This document shows positions 1-12,148 of a stretch of DNA of 64,000 bases, one piece after another. The stretch is taken from positions 62,001-126,000 of the forward strand of contig JAJQJQ010000090.1 in the NCBI GenBank assembly GCA_028622995.1, written 5' to 3'. How positions within the stretch are numbered: the stretch's first letter is position 1; every line of letters begins with the position of its first letter. The DNA comes from Panagrolaimus kolymaensis (Eukaryota; Nematoda; Chromadorea; Rhabditida; Panagrolaimidae). The position numbers and the translations under genes were made by a program. The notes beneath the pieces are model-generated. The model had not been told where the DNA came from. It was given only the letters and a program-made list of their open reading frames with translations, and did no database searches.

Positions 1-2280
1 ATAAAAGAAAATCTTCGACAAGTTGGGCTGTTTTAACTTCAATTCAAAGCTCCTTCAATGGTCCTATGGTCTCATCTCAATGTTCTTTTACTGATGATTC
101 CTGTCTTTTCAACATGGTTATGATCTATTTATGTTATATGATTTCTCTTTTTACTCTTGCTTATGGTTTATGTATGAATGTTTCGAAACTTATCTATGGA
201 CAATAATTAACTCTTCTTTTATGAACTTTCATTGTATTATGATTGTATGTATGTAAACCATTGTTTTATCTTTTCTTTGATTGTCGTTTATTTTAATTTT
301 GTTGTGGCTATTTGTTTGATAAAGTTTTTCGTATGTTTCAAGTTGTTGTTTGCTTTCTTTGATGGGTCTAAAAGAAATATACCAAGCTAGAGTAATATCC
401 ATAAGTATGGAAGAAAATCTTTTTTCTAACTTTTTGATAATCCATTTTTTGCTATCGTCCCTCACTTTCAAAGGTAAACAACACTTTCCATTCCGGCTTT
501 CTTTTTACTCAAATTTTTTGGAATCCATTAATAATCAACGATAGTTTGCCTTTACTTTTTATCGATCTCTTTTGTTTGCACTAATTGCTTCGGCGCAATT
601 ATTATTATTGTCGTTTCCTTCCAACAATGATGTGACGGTATCCTTACACTTACATCCCTTCTTTGACAATTCTCATTTTTCAAATGCTTATTTCCTTTCC
701 TTTTTTTGTGGACTCTCATGTTTCCCGCAATAATGGAGCCATCCTTATTGCTTTTATCCATGCCGCACATCCACTAACATTTGATGATGATGATGACACT
801 CCTGCGACATCATCAGCAGCGGCGGCGGCAGTAAATAACAAAAACGATTCTTTACTTTTTTTAGTCATCGTCGGTTACTTTTTTTTAACATAGAAAATTA
901 AAAGTGCCTCTGCCGAAAAGGATGGTGAAGAGAAAGAAGTGTGGCAAAAAAAGAGGATGAATCATGCGAGAAGGTACTGAACCAAAGTGCTTTTCACTTT
1001 ACACATTTTTACATGACTTTTTTGATGGATGGAAGCATGTGTTTGCATTAAAGGTGTCAATCAAGTTAAATAATGATGATTTTTTTGGCGTGGATGGAAA
1101 GAGGTTTTATGAGGACGATAACATGGCAGGCGTTTGTTATGGATTTTATTCAAATTTTCAAAAGTACCTAACTATTATCTTGAAATGGTGAGTTTTTTAA
1201 TGCGCATTCTAAAATGTTGTTTGTGTTATGGCTGAAACTAAAATTGAAAAGCTAGGATTTGATTTTGCAAGTTTGAGTAATAAAATTTTTGGAAAGGAGC
1301 AGAAAATAAATCACACATATTTTTTTCTCATTAATATTAACTTTCTAAATTTGGTCATTTCTTTTTTTCCCATTCTATTGTTTTCAATTTAGTTAGTCGT
1401 CTCACAGCATGATGTTCTCGCGCTTTTGCTATTCCTCAACTCAATTACTTACTTATTTATTACTCATCATTACGGCAACAAACAAATAAAAAAAAAGAGG
1501 AGTAAGGAAGCGGAGGTCATTAAAGTTCATTCAAAGATTCCAAATAAACGAGAAATAAAACTAAAGAAAAGCGGTCAACCATAATTGTTTTCAAGTGATG
1601 ATACAAATTGCAAGGTTACTTACTTACTTATTTAATACACCACCACAAAAATTTCGAAGATGATGATGACACGATACTTAAAATATATTTTGTCTTATTA
1701 ACTGCTCATTTTTTTTGAATAGTCAAAGCATAGGAGACGACTTCCTGCGGCGTGGCTATGGTAGTTGGACAAATGAAGTCAATTGTAATTGACCTTTGTA
1801 GTAAGCCTTAGTGAAATGAGCACATTTGGTTGGTAAATGAGAAGATGACAAAAAAAAAGACAGCATGAATGAAATTGATTACTGTAGAAATTTGCACAAA
1901 AAAAGTGTAAATAAAAGGTATATTTTCGACTCCGGGAAATCATAGATCGCAAGGCTACTATAATCGAGTAAAAAAGTTAGAAACACAGACGAATGACTAA
2001 TTATTGAATACTTTGATTAAAAAAGTTATACAAAAATAAACCCAAGATTCCATTGCATCCAAAAAACAAAGAAAAAATAAAAGCGGGAAAAACACTTCTT
2101 TACGATTGCAATTTTCCCATGAAGGATTTCCATGCGAGAAATGATGAATGAACGAACGAACAATGAAAATTACTAGGAAGGGAATTTTATGAAATTGCAT
2201 AAATTTCATCAAATTGTTTTTTTTCCAAATGTTATCGAGCAATGTGGTTATTTTGATCAATCAGCAGCAAAGTGAGAAAA
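1..2280. other. Gene-free AT-rich stretch upstream of protease A
   Basis: I see no convincing gene here. The few short open frames (for example 663-893 and 964-1191) are low-complexity, lack splice-site context and resemble no family I know. The last 100-200 bases before 2281 presumably contain the promoter and 5' leader of the protease gene, but I find no clear motif. Confidence 0.5.
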
Positions 2281-3674
2281 ATGAAGTGGTGGTTGCTTTT
2301 CTGCGTTCTTGGAAGTTTTTTTGGTTCAACAAATTGCACTGAAGAAACTTTCAATAAAAATGTAAGTTTTTTTCTTTCTTTCTTTTTCTAATCATCAACG
2401 ACTTACTTTTTAGCGAATCATCGGTGGAGAAGAAACACCTCATGAACTCTTTTTATTTCTTACTAAATTATGGCTACGTCGTGATATTAGATTGGAGGAT
2501 GCAGAATACGGTCATCTCGGATTATCTTTAAATCGTTTTAAGGGCGAGGTATGATTTTTTGAAAAGAAAGCAATGGTTATAAATGTGATATTTTTAGTGT
2601 TCATCAACAATTATCTCAAAACGTCACATTCTTACTGATGCTCATTGTGTTGTTGATTCCGGTGTTGGACAAATGTGAGTTTGGTTGTTTTATATTTTGC
2701 AAATCCAAAAAATGTCTTTTCTTCGAAAGCTTTTTTTGTATTATTTATGTATGAAAAACATCTCTCTTTTTTTATCAAGTCTTTTTTTATATATATTTTT
2801 TAGTAATCATACTTCTCTTGTCTTTGTTGATATTCGACCTATTGAAAATTCGGCTCGTTTGTATAATGAGAAAATATCTATGAAACAATTTGGAATTCCA
2901 TCAAAAGTTTATATTCATCGAGGATATCATAAACAAACACCAAAATACAACGACATTGCCATTTTGGAATTTCCTGAATATGTTGACTTTGAAATTCCAC
3001 CTGTAAAACTTGCAAAGGATTATGTTGATGATTTCAATGATACTGCTATCGCTGCTGGTTATGGTCGTTATATATACAATGGTAAGATTCCGATTGCCAT
3101 TTAGACTTTAACTTTTTATTTTTCTAGCTTCTACAAAAGAAGTTATGCCTGGTGGTTCTCCAACCTTGCGTCATGTTAAAGTTGGTATTCATCCATTCAA
3201 TCCAAATTGTGTACCAAATAAATATTTACGTAATCCCAAAAAGAATGAATATTTCAAGAAAATTGTTAACGCAAAACACAAAATCTGTGCTGGTAATCCA
3301 TTACAACGAGCTGATCATGGTGATTCTGGTGGACCTTTGCTTTTAGAAAGAAATAATACACTTTATCAAATTGGTTTATTTCAATCATTATTTGTAAAAA
3401 CTGAAGATGTTGCAAAACCCGGTATGTTTTGTTTTAACTTTTATTGGGAGTTTTATTGCTAAGATTTACCTTTTCAGCAATATACACTCGTATTTCATCA
3501 TATTGTGGCTGGATTGAAATGGTAACCAAAAATGAAGTCACATGTGAACTTTTGCCTAAACTGCCTCCAAAAGTTGAAAAATTGATGGATGAAAACAAAA
3601 AAGGTGACGTCATGGCTGTCAAAGATTTTTGTGTTTTGCTTTATAATTTTGTTTTAAATCTTATTACTCTTTGA
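2281..3674 (+). CDS. Secreted S1-family (trypsin-fold) serine protease, copy A, six exons
   Basis: Predicted exons are 2281-2361, 2414-2548, 2598-2674, 2804-3081, 3128-3421 and 3478-3674, giving about 353 aa. Residues 1-20 form a signal peptide (MKWWLLFCVLGSFFG...). The mature enzyme begins at the activation-type sequence RIIGGEE. The whole S1 triad is visible: His in LTDAHCV (exon 3), Asp in YNDIAIL (exon 4) and Ser in GDSGGPL (exon 5). The residue six before the catalytic Ser is Arg rather than the Asp of trypsin, and the usual Cys four before Ser is absent, so trypsin-like specificity is not expected. The C-terminus ends in a hydrophobic tail (FCVLLYNFVLNLITL), which could be a GPI signal or membrane anchor. 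A likely poly(A) signal AATAAA lies near 3699. A paralogue with the same exon structure lies at 56551-57901 on the other strand. Substrate unknown. Confidence 0.88.
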
Positions 3675-6600
3675 GTCTTATGTATGTAATAATTATTAAT
3701 AAACTTGATTAACTTTTAATGTTGTTAGGTACTGTGCAAAGATTCATTGTTATGCATTCATTAGCATTTACCGCACACCTTTTTAAGAAAGCGTGCCATC
3801 AACCAAGCAACTCTCATTTCATCCGTCAAAAAAAAGTTATTAAATAAAGACACTTTAGAAATATGCATAATTTTTTCATCTTTCTTGTTCGCTCTTTTTG
3901 ATGAATGATTTTTCAGCAGCGACGATTTTTTTTTTTCTTCTCAATGTCTGTCTTCTTATTCTTTTTTTTAAATGATAATTGAGTGTGAATGAGTGCAGCG
4001 TCACCACCAAACAAAACAATATAAAAAAAAGGGAAAGCAATCAGATACGGCGATCAAGAAGAAAAAAATAATATGAAATCATGTTCTTCTTTATTTTATT
4101 TTTTTCATACTTCAATGAATTCATTCAAGAATAAGAAGAAGACCATCATCGTCCATCATCAAATTTGTAATTTGTACATGCCTTTCGTCGACGATAATGA
4201 TGACAGCGAGAGAAAGAAGACACTATCGTGAGAAAATTGGATCAACAGATTTTTTTCGTATTTGTAAAAACTTAAGTACATGAAATCTTTTCTTTCTTAT
4301 TGTCGTCAATTTGTTGAATGCCCTTCCACGACCTTTCAATTAAGAAAAAGGAAAAAAAAAGTTTGGGTGAAAAACATGCATATATGATTGCGGTTATTTG
4401 ACTCGGAAAACGGAAGAGTGCCAACAATTATAATAGAGATAGATATTTAGATGAGATAAAAAGATACAGTAAAAATTTTGAGAGACAATTATAAATTGCG
4501 TGAAAAAATAAAAAATATGTAATCTAATTAAATCAGCAAATAATACACACATATGTGTCATTGTTTTATTGATGGCAATGATAAGTGTGGATTGTCTTGC
4601 AAAGGTTATCCAAGGTTAAAAATATTGTGATTCAAAAAATGAATAAATGACAGAATATTGTTTTACTTATTCTTGTGAAGTCAAAAGTTTTAACGCAACA
4701 ATATTATAAGAAATCGACACAGTAAGGTTTAAAAAAAACATATCAAATTCAGAATCAGAGAGTTTTTGTGTTATTAAAATATTTAGGGCATTTTTTACAA
4801 ATTCAAAAAATTATGAAATCACTAATTTTTTTTAATGAAAACTTTTTTGTTATTGTTTTGGTTTGAATTTTTTTTGTGGGCAAGTTGAAACTTTTTTTCA
4901 GACATATACAAATAAGGCTTTTATTTGTTTGGATCTTTAATTTTTTTGTTTTTTTTTAAATCTCTTTGAACTTTCCCCCTTTTTTAGCTTGGTTCATGCT
5001 CTTCACTTTTTTAAATATTATGAAACGTTCCATCGTTGGTGAATTTTGGTCTCAAATGCGTCCGTCATTTTTCCAACATTAAACCTTTTAAAATTAAAAA
5101 CCTATTACATATAAATTTCGAAACTTTGGTTGAGTATTTATTTTAATTACATCAAAGGTTTTAGTTTTTTTCTCATTTTTTGTTTTGTTAAAATTTCATT
5201 AAAGGTTTTTAAAAAAAACTTACAATTACAAAAACTTTTGTATTGTAAGTGAACAAGTTTAGTGACAACCAAATCTGCAATAATGTTTTTTTTTTGTAAT
5301 TCGAAATTGATTTTTTTCCATTTCTTTTCTTTTGTTGATGGTGGCGCTCTTTATTTCTTCATTATTCTTGAATGTTGAAGAAAGTTTAGTTTTTTTTTTG
5401 ATGCGCCTTTTAAGAATCAAGAAAGTCAAAAATCAAAAAAAAAAGAGAGATGGTAATTGAATAAAATCGAAGAATAGAAAAAATGTATGAGGCAGTTGGT
5501 TGATTGGACTCATTTAAAAATTTATGTACTCATCACAAAAAAAAGAAGTCATCATCAATTTTTTTGTTGTTGTTGTAGGTATATGTATTTATGACCTTCA
5601 AAAAAAGTTGAAAAAGAAAAAAAAGAGTTCTAAATTTTGTAAATTTGTAAAAATAAGAACTCAACAAAGAAAAAAGGTTTTGAAATTTAAATTGAAAAGA
5701 AATACAGGCATTGTCGTCGTCGATTTCGTTAAACAAAAAAATATCAAAATTTTTTCAATAAAATTAATGAAATAATTTTTTCTTTTATTTAATTGGAACC
5801 ACTTAATTTTGTAAAATCAAAGTTCAAACAATTGATAATAACTTATTTTTAGTCTTTTCAAATTTTTTATTCAAAAAGGTATCGTATTTTTTTTTAAATG
5901 AGCGCGTCATCGTTTCCATTTCCATTCGCTTGTTTGTTGTTATTTGTTTTCTCGAGAGTAAGAAACCCAAAACTCTAACACAAACTCAAGACGGCAACCC
6001 ATCTTTTTCTTTTGCGCAACAACCATCTTTTTTTAAAAGTATCAAATTTAAATCTTTTTTTGACATGAGTTAACGGACAACAAGGAATAAACCTCTGACG
6101 TCCTTAAAAAAACAAACTATTAAGTAAGAAATTTAATTTTTTTAAATCTCTAAATCTAAAAAAATTTAAGGGATGAGATTAAGAAAATCAAAAACAAAAG
6201 AGTAAATAAAAATTATTGAAAAATGAGAAGCGAGAGAAAGAATAAAAAAACGGAATGGATAATCTTCGAAAATCGAGAACACGATCGAATTTAAAAAAAA
6301 ACGATCGAGGACGATTATTAAGCTGCTTTTTTAAATTGTTGTTTTTATAAGGATAAAATGAGTTAAATATGTAGATTGTAAGTAATGCAAAAAAATTGCA
6401 TAACAAGCTAGGAGTTGATGGATGATCATCTGTTTTTTTTTTGGCAAGGTTGAAATTACAGGTGGCTGAAGTTGGAAAGAAAAAATATTTGTGCATGAGG
6501 AGGACGCTTTTGGGAAATATGAAATTAAATATTGTATGTATTTAAAAAATTTATTTTCGAAAAATAAAAACAAAAGCCTTGTCATTTTAAAAAAAAATCA

Positions 6601-9600
6601 AAATTTAACAATATCCACAACCACCAATTTTTTTTTTGGGTTCTTTGTTTTTATGATACTTTAAATTTTTTTACATTACTGTATCCATTGCATTGCATTC
6701 ATTTCATGGAATCCAAATTGTCAGTGAATTTAATTGCTCATCACAAAAAAATTTTTTCTAATGCATTTGTTTAGTCCCTCAATTTTTCTTCTTTGTTCTC
6801 AGAAAAAAAAAAGAAGTATGGTGGCATGGATGGGATAACAACAACACACACCCTCAAAAATAATAACATATGGATATGCAACGCGCTACCATTCTCACTC
6901 ACATAACAATATTTTGTGTGAAATTGAAAAAATAATTCAATATTTTACATATATATTTTTTGTTATTATTATCCTCGCATGGATAAATAAACATATGCTC
7001 ATCCCAAAAATTGACATGGATGCTTCAATTTCATCTACCACCAAAAAAAAACCCCGCGGTCTATCCTTTATTTTTTTTTTTGTTAAAATTCATGGTTATT
7101 AACTTCTCCTTTTTTTGTTTGTTATTCTCGCGCTCGCTTTACACCTGTTTGAAAATTTTTGATGATGAAAATAGATAGTAGTTATTCATCCATCCATTTA
7201 TCTCCCATATATTTTTTCTTCTTCCTATGCTTTTGTTCTTTTTCAATTTTTTCCAGGAAGGAACAAAAAAAGGAAAAAAGCGGCATTCAAAAAAGGTAAC
7301 ACCCACCGCTTAATTGAGCTGCCTTAAAAAAGCACACCATTGAATCCGAGTCACTATATGTACATATGTCCTCAAATAACACCGACACCCGGAAAATAAA
7401 AATAAATGCATTAAACCACCACATTTTTTGGTGGTTTCCGACTCTTTTGTTGTTGAATTGATCCCATTTTGGCTAATTGATGTTCCTTTTTATTGTCTTT
7501 CATGTGTTTGTTTCACCTCGTTTTTGTTATTTGGTGCAAAATGAATAATGAAAAATGAAATACGGTGCTTTTTTTTCCGGCAATGAATGAAAAACAATAA
7601 AATGAAAAAAAGGTAGCTACAATAGATGGATTGGCGGATAAAAGGTGTCAAATTATTTTATTTTACTAATTTTGTTTGAAGTATGGTGAAAAAGTAAAAA
7701 AAAGAAGAACGTGACACTAAAGTAACAGAAGTACATATACTAAAAGTTTTTAGTTGCATCAAAAAAAAATGTTTTTGAATTGATATTGATTTTTTAGGAA
7801 ACTAAAAAGACTTCAAAAATCCAATTTTTTGTTAAGTTTTCCTGGACTTTCTAACTTTAAAAAATTTTAAATTTTTTTAAACCTAAAACATTATCAAGAT
7901 TCTTAGTTCCCTGTAATTTTCTTTCACAGGAATTTTTTTTGTAAAATGATCAAAAACATTTTGCAAGTCAACAACAAATTATCTGTAACAGCAGTAGCAG
8001 CTGATCTCCCACTCTTTATCCTAATATTAAAAAAAGAATAAAGGTGTCAAATTATTCTACATACATAATAATAACCATTTAGTCATTTAGCCATTTTTAG
8101 TAACTATAATTTTCAAAAAAAAAAAGAAATTCATGAACAGATGTTCTTGATTTTTTCTTTCTTTTTCTCATCCTCCTCTCTAAATGAATCCATGATCGTT
8201 ACCTTAAACAAACACACACACACAAAAAAATAACAACAGCGAGCTATAGAGCGATTTGCTGTTGCATAAGCATTTTAGGTATTCATAGGCATCACATTCT
8301 CATTCATCGGCGCCAATGTTGGCATTATTCTTTCCTCGCTTTTTTTGTTGTTGTTTTAGCTTTAAATGATCGTTCAAAATTAAGTACTTCTTCGTTCTTT
8401 TTTTTCGCAGGGTGGTTGAGATTGCTTGTTCGAACATCATCATTTTTTCGCCATCTCCGCCACCTTTTTTAGGAAATCTTCTCTCAACAAATATAAAGAA
8501 GAAAAAGATGATGAGGATGCATTAATATATGTATATTCTTACTCTCTTGTCTTTTCTTTTCTTTTTTTTTGCGCGAGGTGAGAGAGCGAAAAACTATAAA
8601 CGTTTGCATTTCAATTTTATGTTTGTTTCTTAATTGCTCGAAAAACGACGATAATTTTCTTCGATTTTGTTATTTATTCGTCGTCGTCGTCAGCTGTAAT
8701 GCTTTTTAATTTCTTCTTCGATCCTCCGATCTTTTTTGCTTTCCAACCCATCTTTTCTTTTTTTGCGGTGAAAGAAAAATCTTTTGTTTGAGAAATTTTG
8801 ATACAAATTTTTTTCTCTTTGCAAAATTAAGAAAGAAAAAATAGCATTTTTAATATGATTTTTATTTTATTTAAAAACTATTATCCTGAAAATCGGAACA
8901 AAACGGATTTATTAAAAAGAATGGAAAAGAGAAAAGAAAAAGGCAACAGCAACAGATGTTAAACAGGAAAAAATAAATCGGAGAAGGGTGTGTAACAAGT
9001 ACTAATTTGAATTTTTCTCCGATTATGAACAACAAGAAAAAAAGCAGTTGGCATGAAAGCCAGATAGATTATGTCCGTGTTATGGATACTGTAAATGGAC
9101 CAAGATAAATATTATAAGCAAAATTTCTTTACAAAGTTGAAATTATTTTGGATGTCAAAGTTATAGTAGTCATTTTTAAACAATATTTTGAAAATTTCTT
9201 TTAATGTGCATGTTCAATTTTTTGAAAATTCATTGATTTACAAAGATCCTGAAAATTGGATTCTGCTATTTTTAAAGTAAAAGGGTTTAATTTTTTTTAT
9301 TAAACTTCTTTTTCAATATTAGGGAGAAAAAGGTTTTTAAAAATGCCTTCTAAAATTTTTAAAGTCCCTCATTTTTCATAAAAAAGGAAGCATCCGACTC
9401 TTTAAGGCATCGTATGCTTTTTTCATATTGGTTTTGAGCTTTTTTTGGGGGATGATGAAAAGAAGCCGATGTAAACATACATTGCCTTCTTTTATGCTGT
9501 TGCTGCTGTTTGCTACCGTCGTCATTAACCACCTCGTTTTTCTTTAAAAATAAATACCTTTTTTTTGGCAATTTCATAAAAGTCTGTCTCTTTTCATTTT

Positions 9601-11009
9601 TGTTGGAGACTCTATCTACCACCGGAAATAACTCTGTGGGAGATGTCATTTTTTTTGTGAAGTAAGGAGAAGATGCAACCAACAACCATACATACTCTCG
9701 TTGTTTGGTGTATTTTCTTTCTTTTCATATATTTTTTGTTTGTTGGTAAAAGTGTCGATTTTCAATTGTAAAAAACCAACCAACATGAAAAAAAGTGAAT
9801 TGAAGCAGCTTATGTATGTATTTAGTATATTTAAAAGTCAGCATGGAAGCTCTCGATTAAAAATAAATACATATTTTCTTTACTTTTTTTCTTTTTGAAA
9901 GGAAAAGAAAGAAAGGATATGGTAGATGTCAAGCGTCATTACGATTACTTTTCTTTCCATTTTTTGAATTTCCAACAAAAGACGCCTTTTGAAAAAATGC
10001 ATTGAAGCTGGCAGGATTGCTGTCATTAACAGAGAAAAATGCTTGAAATGTAATGAAAAGAAGCATTTTTTTTCTTCCTAAAAAGCTTACTTCCGGTAAA
10101 AAAAAGTTACAATAAAAATAAGAATTTTTATTAAGTATCTATCTTGAAACAAAAATACTCAAAAATAAAAAGCAAAATTTATTATCGAACTAAAAAGCAT
10201 TTATAATACTAAAAACCAAGACCACGAAAATTAAAAGTAGTTAAAAAACAAAAAATTAAATTAATAAATTTTTAGTAATATTTTTCATTTTTACATTACT
10301 ATCTTTTTTAGTTTATGAAAGTAATACTTATCAAACAATAATTTTCAAATTTATGTTACTATCTTTCATCGAACGAGAGACATTTTTTTCTGTGCATATT
10401 TGTATTTTTATAAAATATATATTTGTCTTGCTGAGTTAACACCATTTTATTTTTTTTACAAACGCCAAACATTTATGAATCTTTCCCTCAAAAAAGATGA
10501 GAAAGTAAAAAAAAAACTTTTTTATTATTATTTGGACGACGTTTTTTTTTCTAAATAAAAGTTTGCATAATAATCACTTCACTCACTTGCTCGCTATGTA
10601 TTTTATATTTCTTATGTAAAGCCAAAAGCGATTACCAAATAAAGCATCAAGAATGGTGTGTGCTTCTTTTCATCAAAATGAATTCCAACAAACGACATGA
10701 AAAGCTTCAATTGCTTTTTTTTGGAGATGAGGATGCCAGAAGCATAAACATAAAAAAGGCAATTGAGGAGCTGTCAAAATAAAAATTGTACGACGACTCG
10801 TGCTGTTATAAGAAATTGAATATGCTTCCGTTTTCATCATCATTCTTTCTTCTTCTTTCTTTTTCTTTTTTGGAGGAAAAAGAAGCTTTTCAATTTCTTC
10901 TCTGTCTCGGCTTTCATGAATGCTACGGTTGGTTTCTATCCTTCCTCGGCATTATTTTTTTTGTTGGTGGTGGAAAGGATTACTGTAAAATGAGAGCAGC
11001 AGCTTAAAA

Positions 11010-11105
11010 GTCAGTCGTCACCGCCTTAGGGCCTGGCCTATCCCATGCTTGGGCATCAAGACACTTTTGAGCTTTCATGGGATAGGCTAAAAAAAAAATA
11101 CTGAC
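11010..11105. repeat. GC-rich hairpin with a 12-bp perfect stem
   Basis: GCCTATCCCATG (11036-11047) is repeated inverted at 11076-11087, leaving a 28-base loop. Outside this stem, GTCAGT (11010-11015) and ACTGAC (11100-11105) are also inverted, framing a 96-bp unit. It is clearly richer in G+C than the surrounding DNA. It could be a tiny MITE or a structured transcript; the sequence does not decide. Confidence 0.5.
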
Positions 11106-11786
11106 GATTTTAATAGCTGTCGATGCCATTGACATCGTTCGTGTGCGTTTGTTTTTATGTACAAAAAGTCAAAAAACATTAAAAAAAAGTTAAGTAATCA
11201 CCATTTTTATTTTATTAAGTAAATATATATAATAATAATATCGCCACATTGAAAACGAAAAAATGAAAATAAAAAAGTATATTATTTAAAAAAAAAGATG
11301 AAATATCTGAAAATGCAAAAAAGTCAAAGGTTGTTGTTGGAAAACAAGTTTTTTACTATAAAATATTTTTTTGAGCCAGATTATTAAAACAATTTATGGC
11401 TACTAAACAAAAAGATGGGATTTCAGTGAAATAAAAAAACAATAAAAAAATAATGAAAATAAAATCCGGGACAAGAAGTGTTTATTTTCCTGAAAATTTA
11501 AAAAAAAAATGAAAAACTAGAGTCTAAAGACTTACAGTAATTAAATAATAAGTAGAAATGCAAAAAAAAAATGAGTAAAGTTTAATTTGATTTTTTTTTT
11601 GTACACATTTTTTTATGACGGCAAAAGTTTAAATAATAAAAAAACGATGGTTTTGAACGTTAAAAAATGGGAAATGAAATTCAGAAAAAAAAAAGGATTT
11701 AAAATAAATAGCCTAATGGGCAATAAAAGAATAGGATAATTGAAGATGATCAATAAAGCCAAACTGTTAGTAAAAAGACAAAAAAA

Positions 11787-11901
11787 ATGATAGTAATAAA
11801 AAGTTCAAAATTATTACCGAAAAAGTATTACTTTTTTTTTTGGATGGAAAAAGAGAGTAATCAAAAAATGCAAATAATTCATTAAATTTCGTTACTATCA
11901 T
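11787..11901. repeat. GATAGTAA / TTACTATC inverted-repeat unit
   Basis: ATGATAGTAATA at 11787 is paired with GTTACTATCAT ending at 11901, an inverted pair about 115 bp apart. The same end motif recurs in the ceh-32 introns and elsewhere (see the other GATAGTAA entries). Confidence 0.45.
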
Positions 11902-12148
11902 TTTTTTAAGTTTCAACTTTTTTTAATCAAAACAACTCTCCTCCAAAAAACTATATTAAAAAACTGAGCATTGAATAAAACAAAGACTAAAACCACACGG
12001 GATCAAATCAATCAATTTGAAGAAGAAAAAGAAAAAACATAAAATTTTCTCCAAAAAAACAGAAAAAAATTAAAATAATTTTGAGACTATCACAAAATAA
12101 AATAAAAATAATAGAAAATTAATAAATTTAATTTATTTTAATTTTTTT

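Larger units (their letters stand above)
3712..12130. other. Gene-free AT-rich intergenic region
   Basis: About 8.4 kb lie between the 3' end of protease A and the 3' end of the ceh-32-like gene. It is homopolymer-rich, with short microsatellites (ACAC near 8213, GTC triplets near 8680). I see no family-like coding exon, tRNA or rRNA. A 17-base direct repeat (7641-7657 and 8040-8056), the hairpin at 11036-11087 and a GATAGTAA inverted pair at 11787-11901 are the only structures I noticed. Confidence 0.5.

Noticed and set aside
663..893. Open frames at 663-893 and 964-1191 as genes
   Set aside because: Low-complexity composition, no splice context and no recognisable domain. Likely chance frames in AT-rich DNA.
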